Of a stretch of 64,000 nt of DNA, positions 47,760-59,220 are shown piece after piece (the stretch's first letter is position 1; every line of letters begins with the position of its first letter). The DNA lies in contig CM051458.1 in assembly GCA_028274465.1 (NCBI GenBank), positions 58,021,253 through 58,085,252 on the forward strand, in the 5' to 3' direction. This stretch comes from Plantago ovata. Taxonomy: Eukaryota; Streptophyta; Magnoliopsida; Lamiales; Plantaginaceae. Under the pieces are notes generated by a model. It was given only the letters and a program-made list of their open reading frames with translations, searched no databases and was not told the origin of the DNA. The translations under genes and the position numbers were made by a program.

Positions 47760-48160
47760 ACTCGGTAAAATCAAATTGTGACGTTAATCTGGCACAGATA
47801 AACTCGCAATAATCATGACATGAAATTCAATCGTGGCCATTGATTAAAAGGAGTTACTTATCTAACGGCTAACAAAACAAAGAGAGAGAGTGCTCTGACG
47901 GTTTTAGTTAGTGGGCCACTACGCATTCAATGCAAAGGCTCCACTAACTCCAGTGTTTCTCTGTTTTACCCTTGCTGAGAGCTCAAATCGATTGAGTTTC
48001 TCACACACCAGAGACACTATATAAAGAAGGAGTTAGAGAAATGACAAAATTCTTTAACTCACATTTCGTTTCTCTGCAAATTCTAGCCTGAATCTACTGT
48101 ACCTCCGGTCAAAAAGCAAACTATCTCTTTTCGTACACATTTTCTTGCTCTATAAAAGAA
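47760..48160 (+). promoter_or_regulatory. probable internal promoter of the Sire-2 accessory gene
   Basis: TATATAAA at 48018-48025 lies 136 bp before the accessory ATG and is followed by a leader with CT-rich parts (TTTCGTTTCTCTGC). The region before it has no ORF. Distance and composition fit a plant RNA polymerase II core promoter. No mapped transcript is available, so this is inference. Confidence 0.5.
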
Positions 48161-50215
48161 ATGGCTCCCAACAGACAGTCATCTAAGTCCTCAAAGTCAT
48201 CAAAGGTTGACAGTGCTGAAACACGCACTGCTCCGACTACAACCACAACAAAAGTTGTGTTGAAAAACGACCGCATATCAGAAAAACCTATGCCTCCGTC
48301 ATATCTTGACACTGCAAAGTGTGAGATGTTGATGCAATGGGGAGGTTTTGCAAAAGAAAAGTACATTAGGTACTTTTATGAACAAGATCTCGATGACGAA
48401 AATGAAGAGGCACTTGAGTTTATCAAGCAACAAGGCCTTATGAACTTTATCTCTGCTCGCACTAAGCAAGTGAGCATAATTGATACAATGGAATTCTACA
48501 ACAATGCAGAAATCCAGTCCCTTACAGATAGCAAATGAGTCACTGAAAAAGTGATCCTTACTTATGTTCAGAACACGCAAATCGTCCTGAAATGGACGGA
48601 TTTAGCGGAGATATTTCAGATTCCAACCACTGGAACTGAAGATGACGTCACTGCCACTGACGAAGAAATTGAAGCTTTCTACAGTGACGTCAGAAATGAG
48701 AAAATGAAGAAAGGCGAGATAGCTCCCGTGACTTGGACAAAGCATGTTAAGAGAAAGCATCTCTGCCATTCACTTGGTCTAGTAGCTCTGCTACTAATAA
48801 AAGTTCTTGACTCCCAAGTTGGAGGAATTGACCAAGTAGGCCTGAGAAGATGGCCATTGCTGATGCATATCCATGAAAATAAAACGGAACTTAACTGGGC
48901 TAAGTACATTTTCAACAGGCTTGTTGATTGTGTTACTAAGTTTAAGGTAAAGGTAGAAGACAACAAGGTCTCACCTTCCTTTCCAGTTATGTATGGAATC
49001 AAGATATGCTATATCCTTGAACATTTCAGGATTCAGCTAAGAAACCCATTGCCAATCAAAAAGTCTGTATGCAATGTGGGAAGATCATTCTACAAGCAGA
49101 ATGTACCTAAGACTGCTGGAAAGAAAACTAAGAAGACAACAACTGCAAATGTTGTCAACACAAGCCAGCAAGAAAGGTATACAACAGCTGCAGATGTTAC
49201 CACTCAGCAACTTAGAGATGAAACTGCTGTAGATGGTGGTAACACAACAGAAACTACTGTAGAAAATCAACAAGGTACGTGTACAAGAGCCGTTGCTGAA
49301 AATGCAACTATAGATGACTCTGGGAAACTAGAGAAATCTAACAAGAAAAAGAGGAAAGCTGATGATGACACTCAGACTGCAGCGTCATCAGCAAACCCCG
49401 TACCTAAGAGGAAACGGACCAGCAACAAAAGGAAGAAAACACTGGCTCGCAAGTTAGTCTCTGCTGTCCAAGACCTCTAAGTCAATTCCCAGACAAATGC
49501 TGAAACGCATTTGCCAGTAGATGTTGCTGAGGTGATTACTGAAACCTATGTCAGCAATGTTGAAGTGTTTGCGGAAGCCTTCAACAATCAACTCAATGTT
49601 GATAATTCTACTATGAATAGACCACAAGGCAGTGGAAATGAAATTCCTGCCCAAGTCTCCGATATCTACATTGTAGATAATCTAGATGATCCAACTTTGA
49701 GACCAGCAAGTGACATTGCTACTGATCTGCAAAGAGCGGCACTTGCTGATGCTGCTGAAAAGATGGTTGCTGAACAAGCAACTCATCAAGTTGCTGAAAC
49801 AACGCTTGCTGAAGGACCAGTTGCTGAAATAGCAATGGTTCCAGTTCCTGAAGTTGCTGAAACTCAAGAAGCATTATTCAACGACGCATCTCGTGATGCT
49901 GAGAATACTGGCCCAAGCTCACCCAAGACATCAATTGACAAAGTCCAGCTTGTACTGGAAGAATTAAGCAAACAAATGGAGTTGGAAATTGAAGAATCAT
50001 CCAACAAATCAATTGATATCTTCATGACAAGCAGTGAGCTCAAGGGTCAAGATGCTTCTGCTCAACTTGTCATTTCAGAGACAAGGGAGATTGCTGAAAC
50101 CGCACAGCTTTCTCAGATAGAGCAAAACCAGAAGTCTGCTGAAGAAACAGTCCAAGAAGCTGAAGAAACTGTTAATGCTGAAAGGACTGAGCCACAACCT
50201 GTCCTTCTTCAGCAG

Positions 50216-50584
50216 GTAGTTAATTCAACCATCAGTAAAACTTCAATTTCTGAAAATTGTTCTTTTGCTAATATTATACTATCTCTACAGACTTCTCAAG
50301 ATGCAAGTCAGATGGTTGCTGAAGCCTCTGCACCAGAACCAACACTCCCTGCTCAGCAGGTAGTTAATAATTTTGGTATAAAAACTAAGTTTGACAGCTT
50401 AGTACTTGTGTCTAACTCTAATTTATTTCAGGATGAACAAATGGAGGATGCTACTCAAGCTCCTCATGGAATGGAAATTGTATTACATGAGCTTGCTGAC
50501 TCTCAGCAGGTAAATCATGTTTCAAATATGAACTCTAAAACAATTCTCCAAACCAATCCTGATCTAAATAACGTTCTTTTTCAG
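50216..50584 (+). other. three putative mini-introns in the Sire-2 accessory gene
   Basis: The segments are 50216-50290 (75 bp), 50360-50431 (72 bp) and 50510-50584 (75 bp). All start GTA after CAGCAG, end in CTACAG, TTTCAG or TTTCAG, and hold CTAAT or CTAAC-like branch sites. All three are multiples of three without stops here, so reading through is also possible (exitron-like). Ends are shared with 2046-2414. Confidence 0.6.
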
Positions 50585-51356
50585 GCTCAAAAGGAGACCA
50601 CTGAAGTGGTACTCATCACTGAAGATCATCAAGTAAGTTCTGAGGAATTGTACTTGAACTTCAAAAGGACAACTTTGTCAAGAGTTGCTAAGTCCGTCAG
50701 CAACTGGCAAAGGTACAGGCGAATGGATTTCTCAGATCTTCACCTTCATCTCTCAAACGAGAAAAAGAGATCCTCTCTGCTAAAGCTCGAAACATTTGTC
50801 CACTGCATCCTTCCTGAAGAAATGTCATATTCTCAGCAAATGAGCTCAAATCTGATTGCTCAAATCAGAGAGAATATGAAGGCAAAATTCAAGAGTGCCT
50901 CTCCAGCTGAACAAGCTGTGATGCTCAAAGGTCTATTTGTACCTGTGGTGGCTGATCCCCACAAAATCAATGAGGAAGAGGAAGTGACAAGTGTTGCTTT
51001 GTATAAGCACGTTGAGCTAGTCATTCTGACAGACGATGATGAAGAAGAAGAAGATGAGAACATTCCCACTGATCCCAGTGATGATGAAGGGAAAGATTCC
51101 AAGGACAAGAAAGACGATGATGATGACAATCAAGGTCCTAGTCCTGATGCTGGAGGATTGAAGTTAACAGCTGCTGAAAATGCTCAACCTCAAAATCAGC
51201 AAGCTGAACAACAACAATCTCAGCAAGAATCTCAACCTCCTCCTACTGCTGCTGAAAATCAAGCACCTGTGCAAGGTGCTGATACTGAAGAAGAATATGC
51301 CAGAAAAAGGGCTGCCTTGAAAAATGACAAGAGTCCCATTTCTGATGCCAAGGTTA

Positions 51357-52759
51357 TGATGAACGTATTTTTTACACGTTTATCTTATCTTTTTTACCTT
51401 CTTTTGTTGTCTTTTTGCTTAGTTTTTTGGTTAGTTTTGTAGAATAGTGTCACGTTTATTGTTTTCTGCATTTCCAGGCACTTAGGAACGAAATGGCGTT
51501 TTTGGAGCTAAAAACGAGCTTTCTTGATAGAAAATGGCCCCGTTGAAGTTCCTTGATCTCCACGGTTTGTTCGTGAGTGTTTGAGCATCAATAAGCATTG
51601 AGAAGGATGAGTCCAAGGCACCCGAGGGCCGTACGAGGGAAAAAAGATTGAGTTGGAAGACAAAAATCTGCCCAGGAGCCAAGCAAGCGCCTGGAATAGT
51701 GAAGCGCTCCGCTTCATTTTCCAGTAGTTTTGGCACAGCAGCCAAGCGAAGCGCTTGGAGGGCCCAAGCGCTTCGCTTGCCAAGCGCTCCGCTTGGCCTC
51801 TCCAAGCGGTCCGCTTGGCAGCGGTTACGTTTTCGGATTTTCCTTCTTAAATCTGATTTTCAGTTACTTTTTCGATACTTTTGAACATTGGCAACGTTTT
51901 GGCAGAGCTCCTAAGCCCCAAAACTCAGAGAAAACTCAGATTACATTGTATTTTAGATTAGATTAAAGGTTTTGGCAGAGGATTGCATCCATTGTTTCAT
52001 CTACGGAGAGGTTTTCATCAATACCCACCGATTAGTGACAGCTTGGTGGTAACATTGTATCATTATCTCTTGTCTAGTAGTTTGATTTGATGTATTCTAT
52101 TTACAATTCATATGATTTGATGTCTATGTTGATGAATATGAGTAGCTAAATCCTTTGTGTTGGTGGTAGAATGTAGAATATGCATGCTATGGGTTATGTT
52201 TATGCTTACATGAGATTGTGATTCAATCTTGCTGCAAAAATCCTTCATATGATTCTTAGTTGCCTATAAAATATATTCGAATTGAGTATAGTGACAAACT
52301 CTTGGTCAATGAAAGCTATAGGATTGTATGTTAGAGATTTGCAGCATGCTAGATAAATGGTGTTAGTGACAAGCACCTCTAAAGTATTGATAGTGGTCTT
52401 TTATGATGTGTGTCTTGAAAGTTACCTAGACGAGTTGCTTAGCAGACTTGATCGAAGGTTTTACGCACTGAACTTGTGAGCATATTCGTAACCCATGCAT
52501 GTGTATTTGATTTCTACCACCAACCGTTTTCCAAACTTGATTACAACAATCTGATTTCTCGTTGCTTTGTTCTAAGAAAACAATTCTATAAACACTTGAA
52601 CACGTTGTCTGAAATAACTGGCAAAAACCACAAACAAAGCCACGTTAGGTCCCGAGAGAACGACACTCGGGGACAACTTGCCATTGCACTCTAGTTTGTG
52701 TAGTGATAAGTGTTCTTTGGCTATTAAACAAATTTAATTGGTGAAAAACGACATCATCA
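51357..52759 (+). mobile_element. solo LTR of the Gypsy-B family
   Basis: 1403 bp, from TGATGAACGTATTTTTTACA to ACGACATCATCA, inserted in the accessory gene: the Sire-1 copy reads straight across the site. Flanks are GGTTA (51352-51356) and TGTTA (52760-52764), a 5-bp duplication with one change. It shares the TGATGA...CATCA ends and the GAGAACGACACTCG segment with Gypsy-A but differs elsewhere. Palindromic AAGCGCTTCGCTT-like words cluster at 51700-51825. Confidence 0.88.
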
Positions 52760-54834
52760 TGTTACTGAAGAAAACCTTGATGATGATGATGAACAAGATG
52801 AAGATTACCAACGCGCTCTCCAGAACAGTCTCTTGATCCATGCAAGGCATACGCATGATCTAGAAATTGGTCAATCTTCAGGAGTGAGATAAAGGAAGTC
52901 CCCTCCCTTCCATTTACTACTGGCGAAACTCCCGTAATTGAGCCCCAAACTCAATTGAAACAACTAACTACTGGCGAAACTCCAGTTATTGAGTCTCAAA
53001 CGTTGCCTTCAGCAACTACTTAAGAAAAACTAACTACTGGTGAAACTCCAGTTGTTGAGTCAGAAGCGTTGCCATCAGCAACCACTCAACAAAAAAGAAG
53101 TGAAGCTACTGATAAAGGCTCAAAAGTTGCTCAACTTGATGAATCTGAGGATGATGACGACTTGTCAGAAAATGAGGATGAACAATCCAAGCGAGACCCA
53201 AAAGTCGTTCAGATTCCTCCTCCTGATTACATCAATGATTTAGACGATGGTCTAAGAGCAGAATTATTGATGCGTGATGATCAGTTTGCTTTCGAAATTA
53301 AGGTTCATTCCTTAACACCACATTTAGTGTCGTTCCCAAGAGTTGAGGAGTTTACTCCCAGAATTCTAGCACTAAAGGAAGTCCATAATGCCTGCAAAGC
53401 TGAAGATGATGCATTGCTTGCTGAGAGCCCACTTGACTTTGGAAAAATATTGGCTACAGTGCTGAGACGCACTACAACTTTGACAATAGCTCAGAAAGAC
53501 ATTAGTCTTTATCACAAGAGCTATGAACAAGATGTAAGTCAAGCGCTCAAGCTTGCAAAGAATGCTCTCGTAAAGGCTCAGACTTTTATGGTGAGAAGGC
53601 CGCAACAGAAAAACGACATGAAGAGAACATGATGAGTATTCAAAGAGAGTTGTAAAAAATGACATCTGACCAACAGCAAATCATCATGAAGTATAATAGT
53701 TTAAGCACTCTTGCTGAAAATTGCAATGAGTTTTATTCTCTGCACATCACCCCGATGTTGCAATCCATGTCTAAGGGGGAAAAGAAGAGTACCAGAAAAA
53801 GAAACCAAACCCCTCCTGCTGTTGATGTGCCACCGCCCATAGAACCGCTTGCTGAAAAAGAGCAAAGTTCAAAAGGGCAAGCAGAATCTGAGTTGAATTC
53901 AGCAAGTACCAAAAAGAGAAAAACCGCTGCTGAAACTCAAGATTTTTGCCATACTGAAAGTCATCACAATCTGAATGAAGAAGATGATGAAGATGATGAC
54001 AATCAAACAATAGCTCAAGCCATAAGAGCTAGACCATTAACAGCCTTGACTCCGTCTGGCCACTCAAAGCACTTTTCGTCTGACTCTTCAGCAAGAGATC
54101 AAGACAATGCTAAGACAAGAAGAAGAAGGCAAAGACAGGAAGAAAAGAGGCTGGCCAGCATTGCTATTGGCTCCGGCATTGAATACACAAAGACCAGCAA
54201 TGAAGAAACCACTCAGAATGTAATCAGAAACATTCATGGTTGCTGGATCTTAAAGCTGGAAGACTTGCTGGTGAATGAGTTCTTTCCTACAGCCATATTG
54301 AATCAAATGTTCAAATGGATTGAACTCAAGGTCCAAAGAAAGCAAAGGGAAGAATCCCTCCCAAGAAATATTGCTGGGAAATGGTTGAATCTTGAGGTCC
54401 AAGTAAGAAGAATTGCCATTGGTAAGACATACAAACAAGAACCAAATCTGATCAAACCACCTGGCATCGCTTACTACTCTGACCCAGTAACAAAGAAAAC
54501 AAAGAAGAGACTTGGATTGATTCCTTATGAGTACTTCTATCTCACTGCTAAGGATCAAGAAGAAGATCTTCTCTGGCTAAGAAAGATTCATCCGAAAAGC
54601 ATTTCAGATACACAGCTTCTCCATGCCAGCAATTGGGGCATGCATTTGTGGGTAACTCGCTACATGGAAATGAATGCTGAAAAGCATCATCACATTGCCT
54701 GCAAAAATGCAAGAATTCTTCAACTACAAGTCCGTAGGCTTCTGGAAAACTACGAAAAGGATTATGTTGAATTTACTGCACTTGCTGAGAAGAGTGTAAG
54801 AGGGATTTTGAGAAAATCCTCTGAAAGAGCTTAA

Positions 54835-55099
54835 GTCCCTGTAATAGTTTTTGTTAAAGTTTTTGCTTGCTGATTCTGTTTAAGTTATCTATGCTATTTC
54901 ATGTAAACTACTGAAAGATAACTATCAACAATGAAACTTTTGACTCTTATTGGTTTTAGATTATGCAATTTACTTATGCTTACTGTTTAATGATTCAAGT
55001 ATGCTTGCATTAATCAACTGATTTATTCAACATCAGAAACCTCTAAAAGGGTAACAATTAGTTTAGCCATGGATTGCTAACATCAAAAAGGGAGAAATT
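54835..55099 (+). other. Sire-2 3' untranslated region and polypurine tract
   Basis: Non-coding and collinear with 5235-5539; ends with AAAAAGGGAGAAAT directly before the LTR. Confidence 0.85.
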
Positions 55100-56553
55100 T
55101 GTTAGGAATCTTGTAATTTTGATGAGCAATTAACCATGCTAAATTAAGGAAAGTCCAGTAATTAGTACTCTTAAGGTCCATAGGAATTTACAATTTTAAG
55201 GACATTGTAAAAGAGGAATGTTTGTTGATGTCTTAGATTAGGTGTTAGTTAAGATGGTTTTTACCGCGTATGATGTATTTTATTTTCTGAAAAGAAAATA
55301 ACTTATTGATGCTGAAGCTTATGATGTATCTTATTTTCTGAAAAGAAAATAACCTATTGAAGCATTTGCTGACGATGTACTTTGTTTTTACAAACAACCT
55401 ATTGAAGCATTTAGAAACCGCTCAGAATCTTGAAGACTTTTGAAGATCTGAAGACTTGAAGAATTCGAAGATTTGAAGACTAGAAGATTGCTGAAGACTG
55501 GCATCTACAAAGACACGTGTTGCTCAGAAAGTGGAAAATTCAACAACAGCATTGCATAAGTGAAAATCTGAAAGACAGAGTAGGTTGTGTTTGCTGAAAC
55601 TGAGACTAACCACTTGCTGATGGAACATATGTGACCCCTTGCTGAAAGTACTTGAATTTGCGCTCCAATGTTACTGTTTGAATTCTATTCAAATATGCAT
55701 TAAATGCAAAGCTTACACGCGAAGGACATGAAGACTAGAAGACAAAGAAAGACGCTGCTGAAAGTACAAAATCAAGATAGTGACATGTTAAGGAACAAAA
55801 GCCTTAGGATTTGAAATTCAAACGGCTCCTTACTTGCACTATAAATAGAGGTCATCCGGCGAAGAGTTGAAGTGTGTCAACAACGTGATCAAACTCTCAC
55901 TTGTGCTTAAAACTCACATACCTTCAAACTCTCTACAACTGCCATTGATCCGTTCCAAGACTTAAAGCTTGAAAAAGCTACTTGTGAAGAAGTAGAACAA
56001 ACTCGGCTAAGAAATTAGTTAAGTGTTCTTTCTTTCGAACAAGAACAAGTCTTGACACCAGAAACAATCAAACTTGTTTACTGCAAAGTATTCCAAGTTG
56101 TGTTTCTTAGATTACTTGTTGTAACTGAATAAGTTATAATTAAGTTATCTCACCCCAAAACTCTCTAACTGAAAATACACCCTTTCAGGCGTGATATTCA
56201 GGGGGAACTTAATCGAGCATAGTTTTGCTGATTAAAAGTACCAAGTTTGGTGGAGAACAAGGTTACGTTCAGCAATTCATATCTGTCTGTACACAGTCAC
56301 TCACATCACTTGCTGAAACCTTTACTTACTGAAAAAGCACTTATTTATCAAAGACTTCCGCTCTCTGATTTTAAGTATCAGCAAACCAAGCTACTGTAAA
56401 GTAACTTACGCTTGCTGAGAAAGTTAAGTATCAGCAAACTCATTACTGAAAAGTAATAAGCACTTGCTGAGAAAGTTTTAAACGACGAAAGTTTGAAAAG
56501 ACTATTCACCCCCCCCCCCTCTAGTCTTTTCTTGTTGTTTAAAGGGACCAACA
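55100..56553 (+). repeat. Sire-2 3' LTR, with internal deletion
   Basis: 1454 bp, from TGTTAGGAATCTTG to GGGACCAACA. It lacks about 200 bp present in the 5' LTR: after GGTTACGTTC it jumps to AGCAATTCATATC (near 56270). TATA box at 55840-55847. Apart from the deletion it differs from the 5' LTR by scattered changes, so the insertion is older than Copia-1. Confidence 0.92.
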
Positions 56554-56674
56554 CTGAAGGTTTTACATCTGAGTCAAATCCCAAATTAGTTTGGAATATT
56601 CGCTTTGATGAAGCAGTCAAATCGTTTGACTACATCAGATGTGCGGAAGACCCATGCGTTTATGTTAAACGCAG
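56554..56674 (+). pseudogene. Copia-2 RT continuation fragment
   Basis: It picks up the Copia-2 frame after Sire-2 (EGFTSESNPKLVWNIRFDEA) and ends in VYVKRS where Gypsy-A starts. Compared with the usual copia RT, about 16 residues between KLV and WNIRFDE (the block ending in YGLKQ) are missing, an in-frame deletion of about 48 bp. Confidence 0.88.
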
Positions 56675-57988
56675 TGATGAACGCGGATGTCGTGCTCCGA
56701 ATTCAAGCAAATAATATTTGTTATTAAGCCAAAGGCAATCCACAACTACAACGAAAACCGTAGTGTAGCAGTAGAATGACTCGAGTGTCGTTCTCTCAGG
56801 ACTATAACTAGCTTTATCTATTTAACAAGAGAATATAAAACAGCAGACAGATAGCAAAAGGGGTTTCTAGCAGATAATGGAGATTGGTGATAGTATGATC
56901 CTTCTTAGCATAACGGGTCGATAATCATGCATAAATTCCTCGGTCTTGCATAGAGATCTTTGAATCAATCTAGTGTCCTGTTGCAATTATTAAGCACTAC
57001 GAAGATAACTGGTCTGACAAGTCAATCACTATTGTCCTAATGTGTTCCGTAATTATTCAACACTACGAAGATAAACTCGCGGCCAGGTCGACGAGGGTCC
57101 AATTGTGCATAATAATTAATACAACATACGAGAATATAGGTTGTGCCTGATCAACGAAATAAAGCAATGACACGGAGTATAATGCGCGATATAGCCATTA
57201 GCATGAATATCTTCCCTTCGCTAAGAATTCACATACTACCACCAACGATAAGTTTAGCTACTCATAATAGGCATGCAATCAACAGAAATCATAGAAGAAA
57301 ACATGTTGAAAGAATATAATAAAATAAGTAGAATAAAACTGTAAGATACAAAGTTACCGAAGGTTGTCAATCTCCGGATGATTGCGATCCTACGAGCTCC
57401 AAACTGCTATGAAAAAGAGTCCCCTAAGCTACGGACCCCCAGAACAGGCTCTGGGAAGTCCCTACCTAAAACTACAGAGAGAGGTGAGAAAGTAGGTCTG
57501 GAAAGATATGATTTTCAGAGAAAACTGAGCAACTATATATAGGCTTCGAATTACTGTGGGGCGGTTCGCCCCACACACCCGGCGGTTCGCCCGGTGTGGG
57601 GCGGTTCGCCCCACATATGCGGCGGTTCGCCCGGCGGTTTTTTCGCAGAATTCCGCATTTTTGACGCGTTTTTAGATTTCTTCCCCTTTTCGGACTCGGT
57701 TTCTGTCTTCTAGTAGCCTTCTAACCTCCAGATTCAGCTCCTAGACTCCAAATCCTATCCGGAAACCTTCAGATACTCCAAATAGGCTTCTGGAACACCA
57801 ATTCCTTGTCAACTTCAATATAATTGCCCCGAAATCCTCGAATTTCAACCAAAACCTGTAAAATAAAATCTAAAGGGAAACGTGACACTATTCTAATAAA
57901 ATGCACTAAAATATAGCTAAATTAACATAGAGGAAAGCTAAAATAGGTGAAAAAGACTCGAATGAAAGTGTAAAATACACATTCATCA
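56675..57988 (-). repeat. Gypsy-A 3' LTR
   Basis: 1314 bp; read on the minus strand from TGATGAATGTGTATTTTACA (57988) to CGCGTTCATCA (56675). TATA box on the minus strand at 57533-57542. The GC-rich palindrome cluster at 57556-57638 lies just upstream of it. The purine run TTTGGGGAGT precedes the LTR on the minus strand (57989-58000). Confidence 0.92.
57556..57638. repeat. GGGCGGTTCGCCC palindrome cluster in the Gypsy-A LTR
   Basis: Four copies of GCGGTTCGCCC, two inside GGGGCGGTTCGCCCC and two inside CGGCGGTTCGCCCGG, each a short hairpin with GTT or TTC at the centre. The solo LTR has three copies (30643-30700) and the internal region four (60857-60936). Confidence 0.92.
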
Positions 57989-59220
57989 AACTCCCCAAAC
58001 CGAACCTTTGCTTGTCCTCAAGCAACTAAGCTAGACTCTAATGCAAAAAACATGCAAGACACAAAATGGAGTCTCATGCCAAATAAAATGAACTAATCTA
58101 CTGAATCTATCAAATAACATATGAACAAAAACCATATAAATCAAAGCATGAATATAGGTTGAAGAATACCTCGATTGACTTATACACATCCACATAAGCA
58201 CTTATGTCAAGACAAGATAGTCTCTCGTAACATTCTCTACCTGGACCTAGTCAGTGACGACGTAATGAAGCATGCTAAGATACGAATGATTACAAAAATG
58301 GAAAAGACTCAATCTTTGCTAAACTGCTATTTGGCTTCCTTTTTTGGACCCTTCTTTGCTTTTTTGGGGTCTTTTCTTTTTTTTTTTTCTTTTTTTTCTT
58401 TCCAGATTCCTTTTTTCTTTTTCTTTTTCTCTTTTTTCTGGAATTTTTCTTTTCTTTTTTTTCGATTTTTCTAGCCAGCAGTAGTATAACAAAAAGAGAA
58501 ACAAAATGACTCACACGACTTCTCCAAACCTATTCGAAAGAATAGGTTGGAGTACAAAATTTATGGAAAATGAAAAATAGACTCACGATACGAAAATAAA
58601 AAAAAACAGCAACAAGTCTAATGATGGTGTAACCCCCTCCCCAAACCTATTCGAAAGAATAGGTTATAAACAAAGGATCACACAACCTCACACTACCTCC
58701 TTCCTAGGCATTTAGCAATCTCAAAGCATGGTGAAGACTTGTTGCCTCTTAGGTACATAATTACTCGGGAAAACAACCATAAGACCCTAACATGCATCAT
58801 CCTATTATAAAGGCCTTCGTGAACCGCAGTAGAGAAAACACCACTAAGTGATGTCGAGACTACCAAGCTTAACTAAATGCAATACATAAATGTGACAAGC
58901 CAAGCGAGAAAAACCTCAAACAAATTCATAGAGATGAAGCATACGATTAAAGGCATAGTTAGTTGATCTACCCAATAAAAGAGTTCGCAAAACTATCCTA
59001 GGATGAATGTAGTGAAATGCAACCTAAAAATCCTAAGAAAGCAGTAAACGTGCAAATGCAAATGCAAACAGATAAAGCATGCGAGGTACTATACTCATCC
59101 TACCAATACCAAACTCCAAACTAACAACATCAGATCACTTAAATCCCATCCCCCCTCATGAAATTAACGCTAGTCCCTAGCAGTAAGAAAATGAGGAAAT
59201 AAGATGTGATACTAGATGTT
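57989..59220 (-). other. Gypsy-A internal non-coding stretch
   Basis: No gene is seen. It contains a long pyrimidine tract on the plus strand (58330-58475; purine-rich on the element's sense strand) and two copies of CCAAACCTATTCGAAAGAATAGGTT (near 58525 and 58640), itself holding the palindrome AACCTATTCGAAAGAATAGGTT. Confidence 0.6.

Larger units (their letters stand above)
48161..54834 (+). pseudogene. Sire-2 accessory (env-position) gene, broken
   Basis: ATG 48161 (MAPNRQSSKSSKSSKVDSAE) opens a gene that would exceed 1700 residues without the nested solo LTR. The N-terminal globular block (to about 49080) includes VGGIDQVGLRRWPLLMHIHE and YGIKICYILEHFRIQLRNPL. Then come a basic patch (KRKRTSNKRKK), an acidic Val-Ala-Glu-rich region with three putative introns (50216-50584), and a conserved helical block. 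After the solo LTR follow 22-residue repeats and a conserved C-terminal block (NWGMHLWVTRYMEMNAEKHH). Breaks: TGA at 48536-48538 where Sire-1 has GGA, a frame change near 49480, the solo LTR, a TAA near 53020, and indels near 53590 and 53650. No viral envelope signature, signal peptide or clear membrane anchor is visible, so env-like refers only to position. Confidence 0.75.
39706..56553 (+). mobile_element. Sire-2, Sirevirus-like copia element, 16.8 kb
   Basis: Order: 5' LTR, initiator-Met PBS, gag, protease, integrase, RT, RNase H, spacer, very long accessory gene, polypurine tract, 3' LTR. The LTRs start TG and end CA. The flanks CAGAA (39701-39705) and CTGAA (56554-56558) are the 5-bp target duplication with one later change. 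Copia-2 codons resume exactly after it (EGFTSESNPKLV). Long LTRs, a large gag with coiled coil and an extra gene after pol place it in the Sirevirus/SIRE lineage. A solo LTR of 1403 bp is nested inside. Many frame breaks make it non-autonomous. Confidence 0.93.

Noticed and set aside
48161..54834. True retroviral envelope gene
   Set aside because: No signal peptide, fusion peptide or credible membrane anchor; only its position is env-like.
58290..58514. Lys/Arg-rich minus-strand ORFs
   Set aside because: Direct product of the T/C tract at 58330-58475; simple sequence, not a protein.
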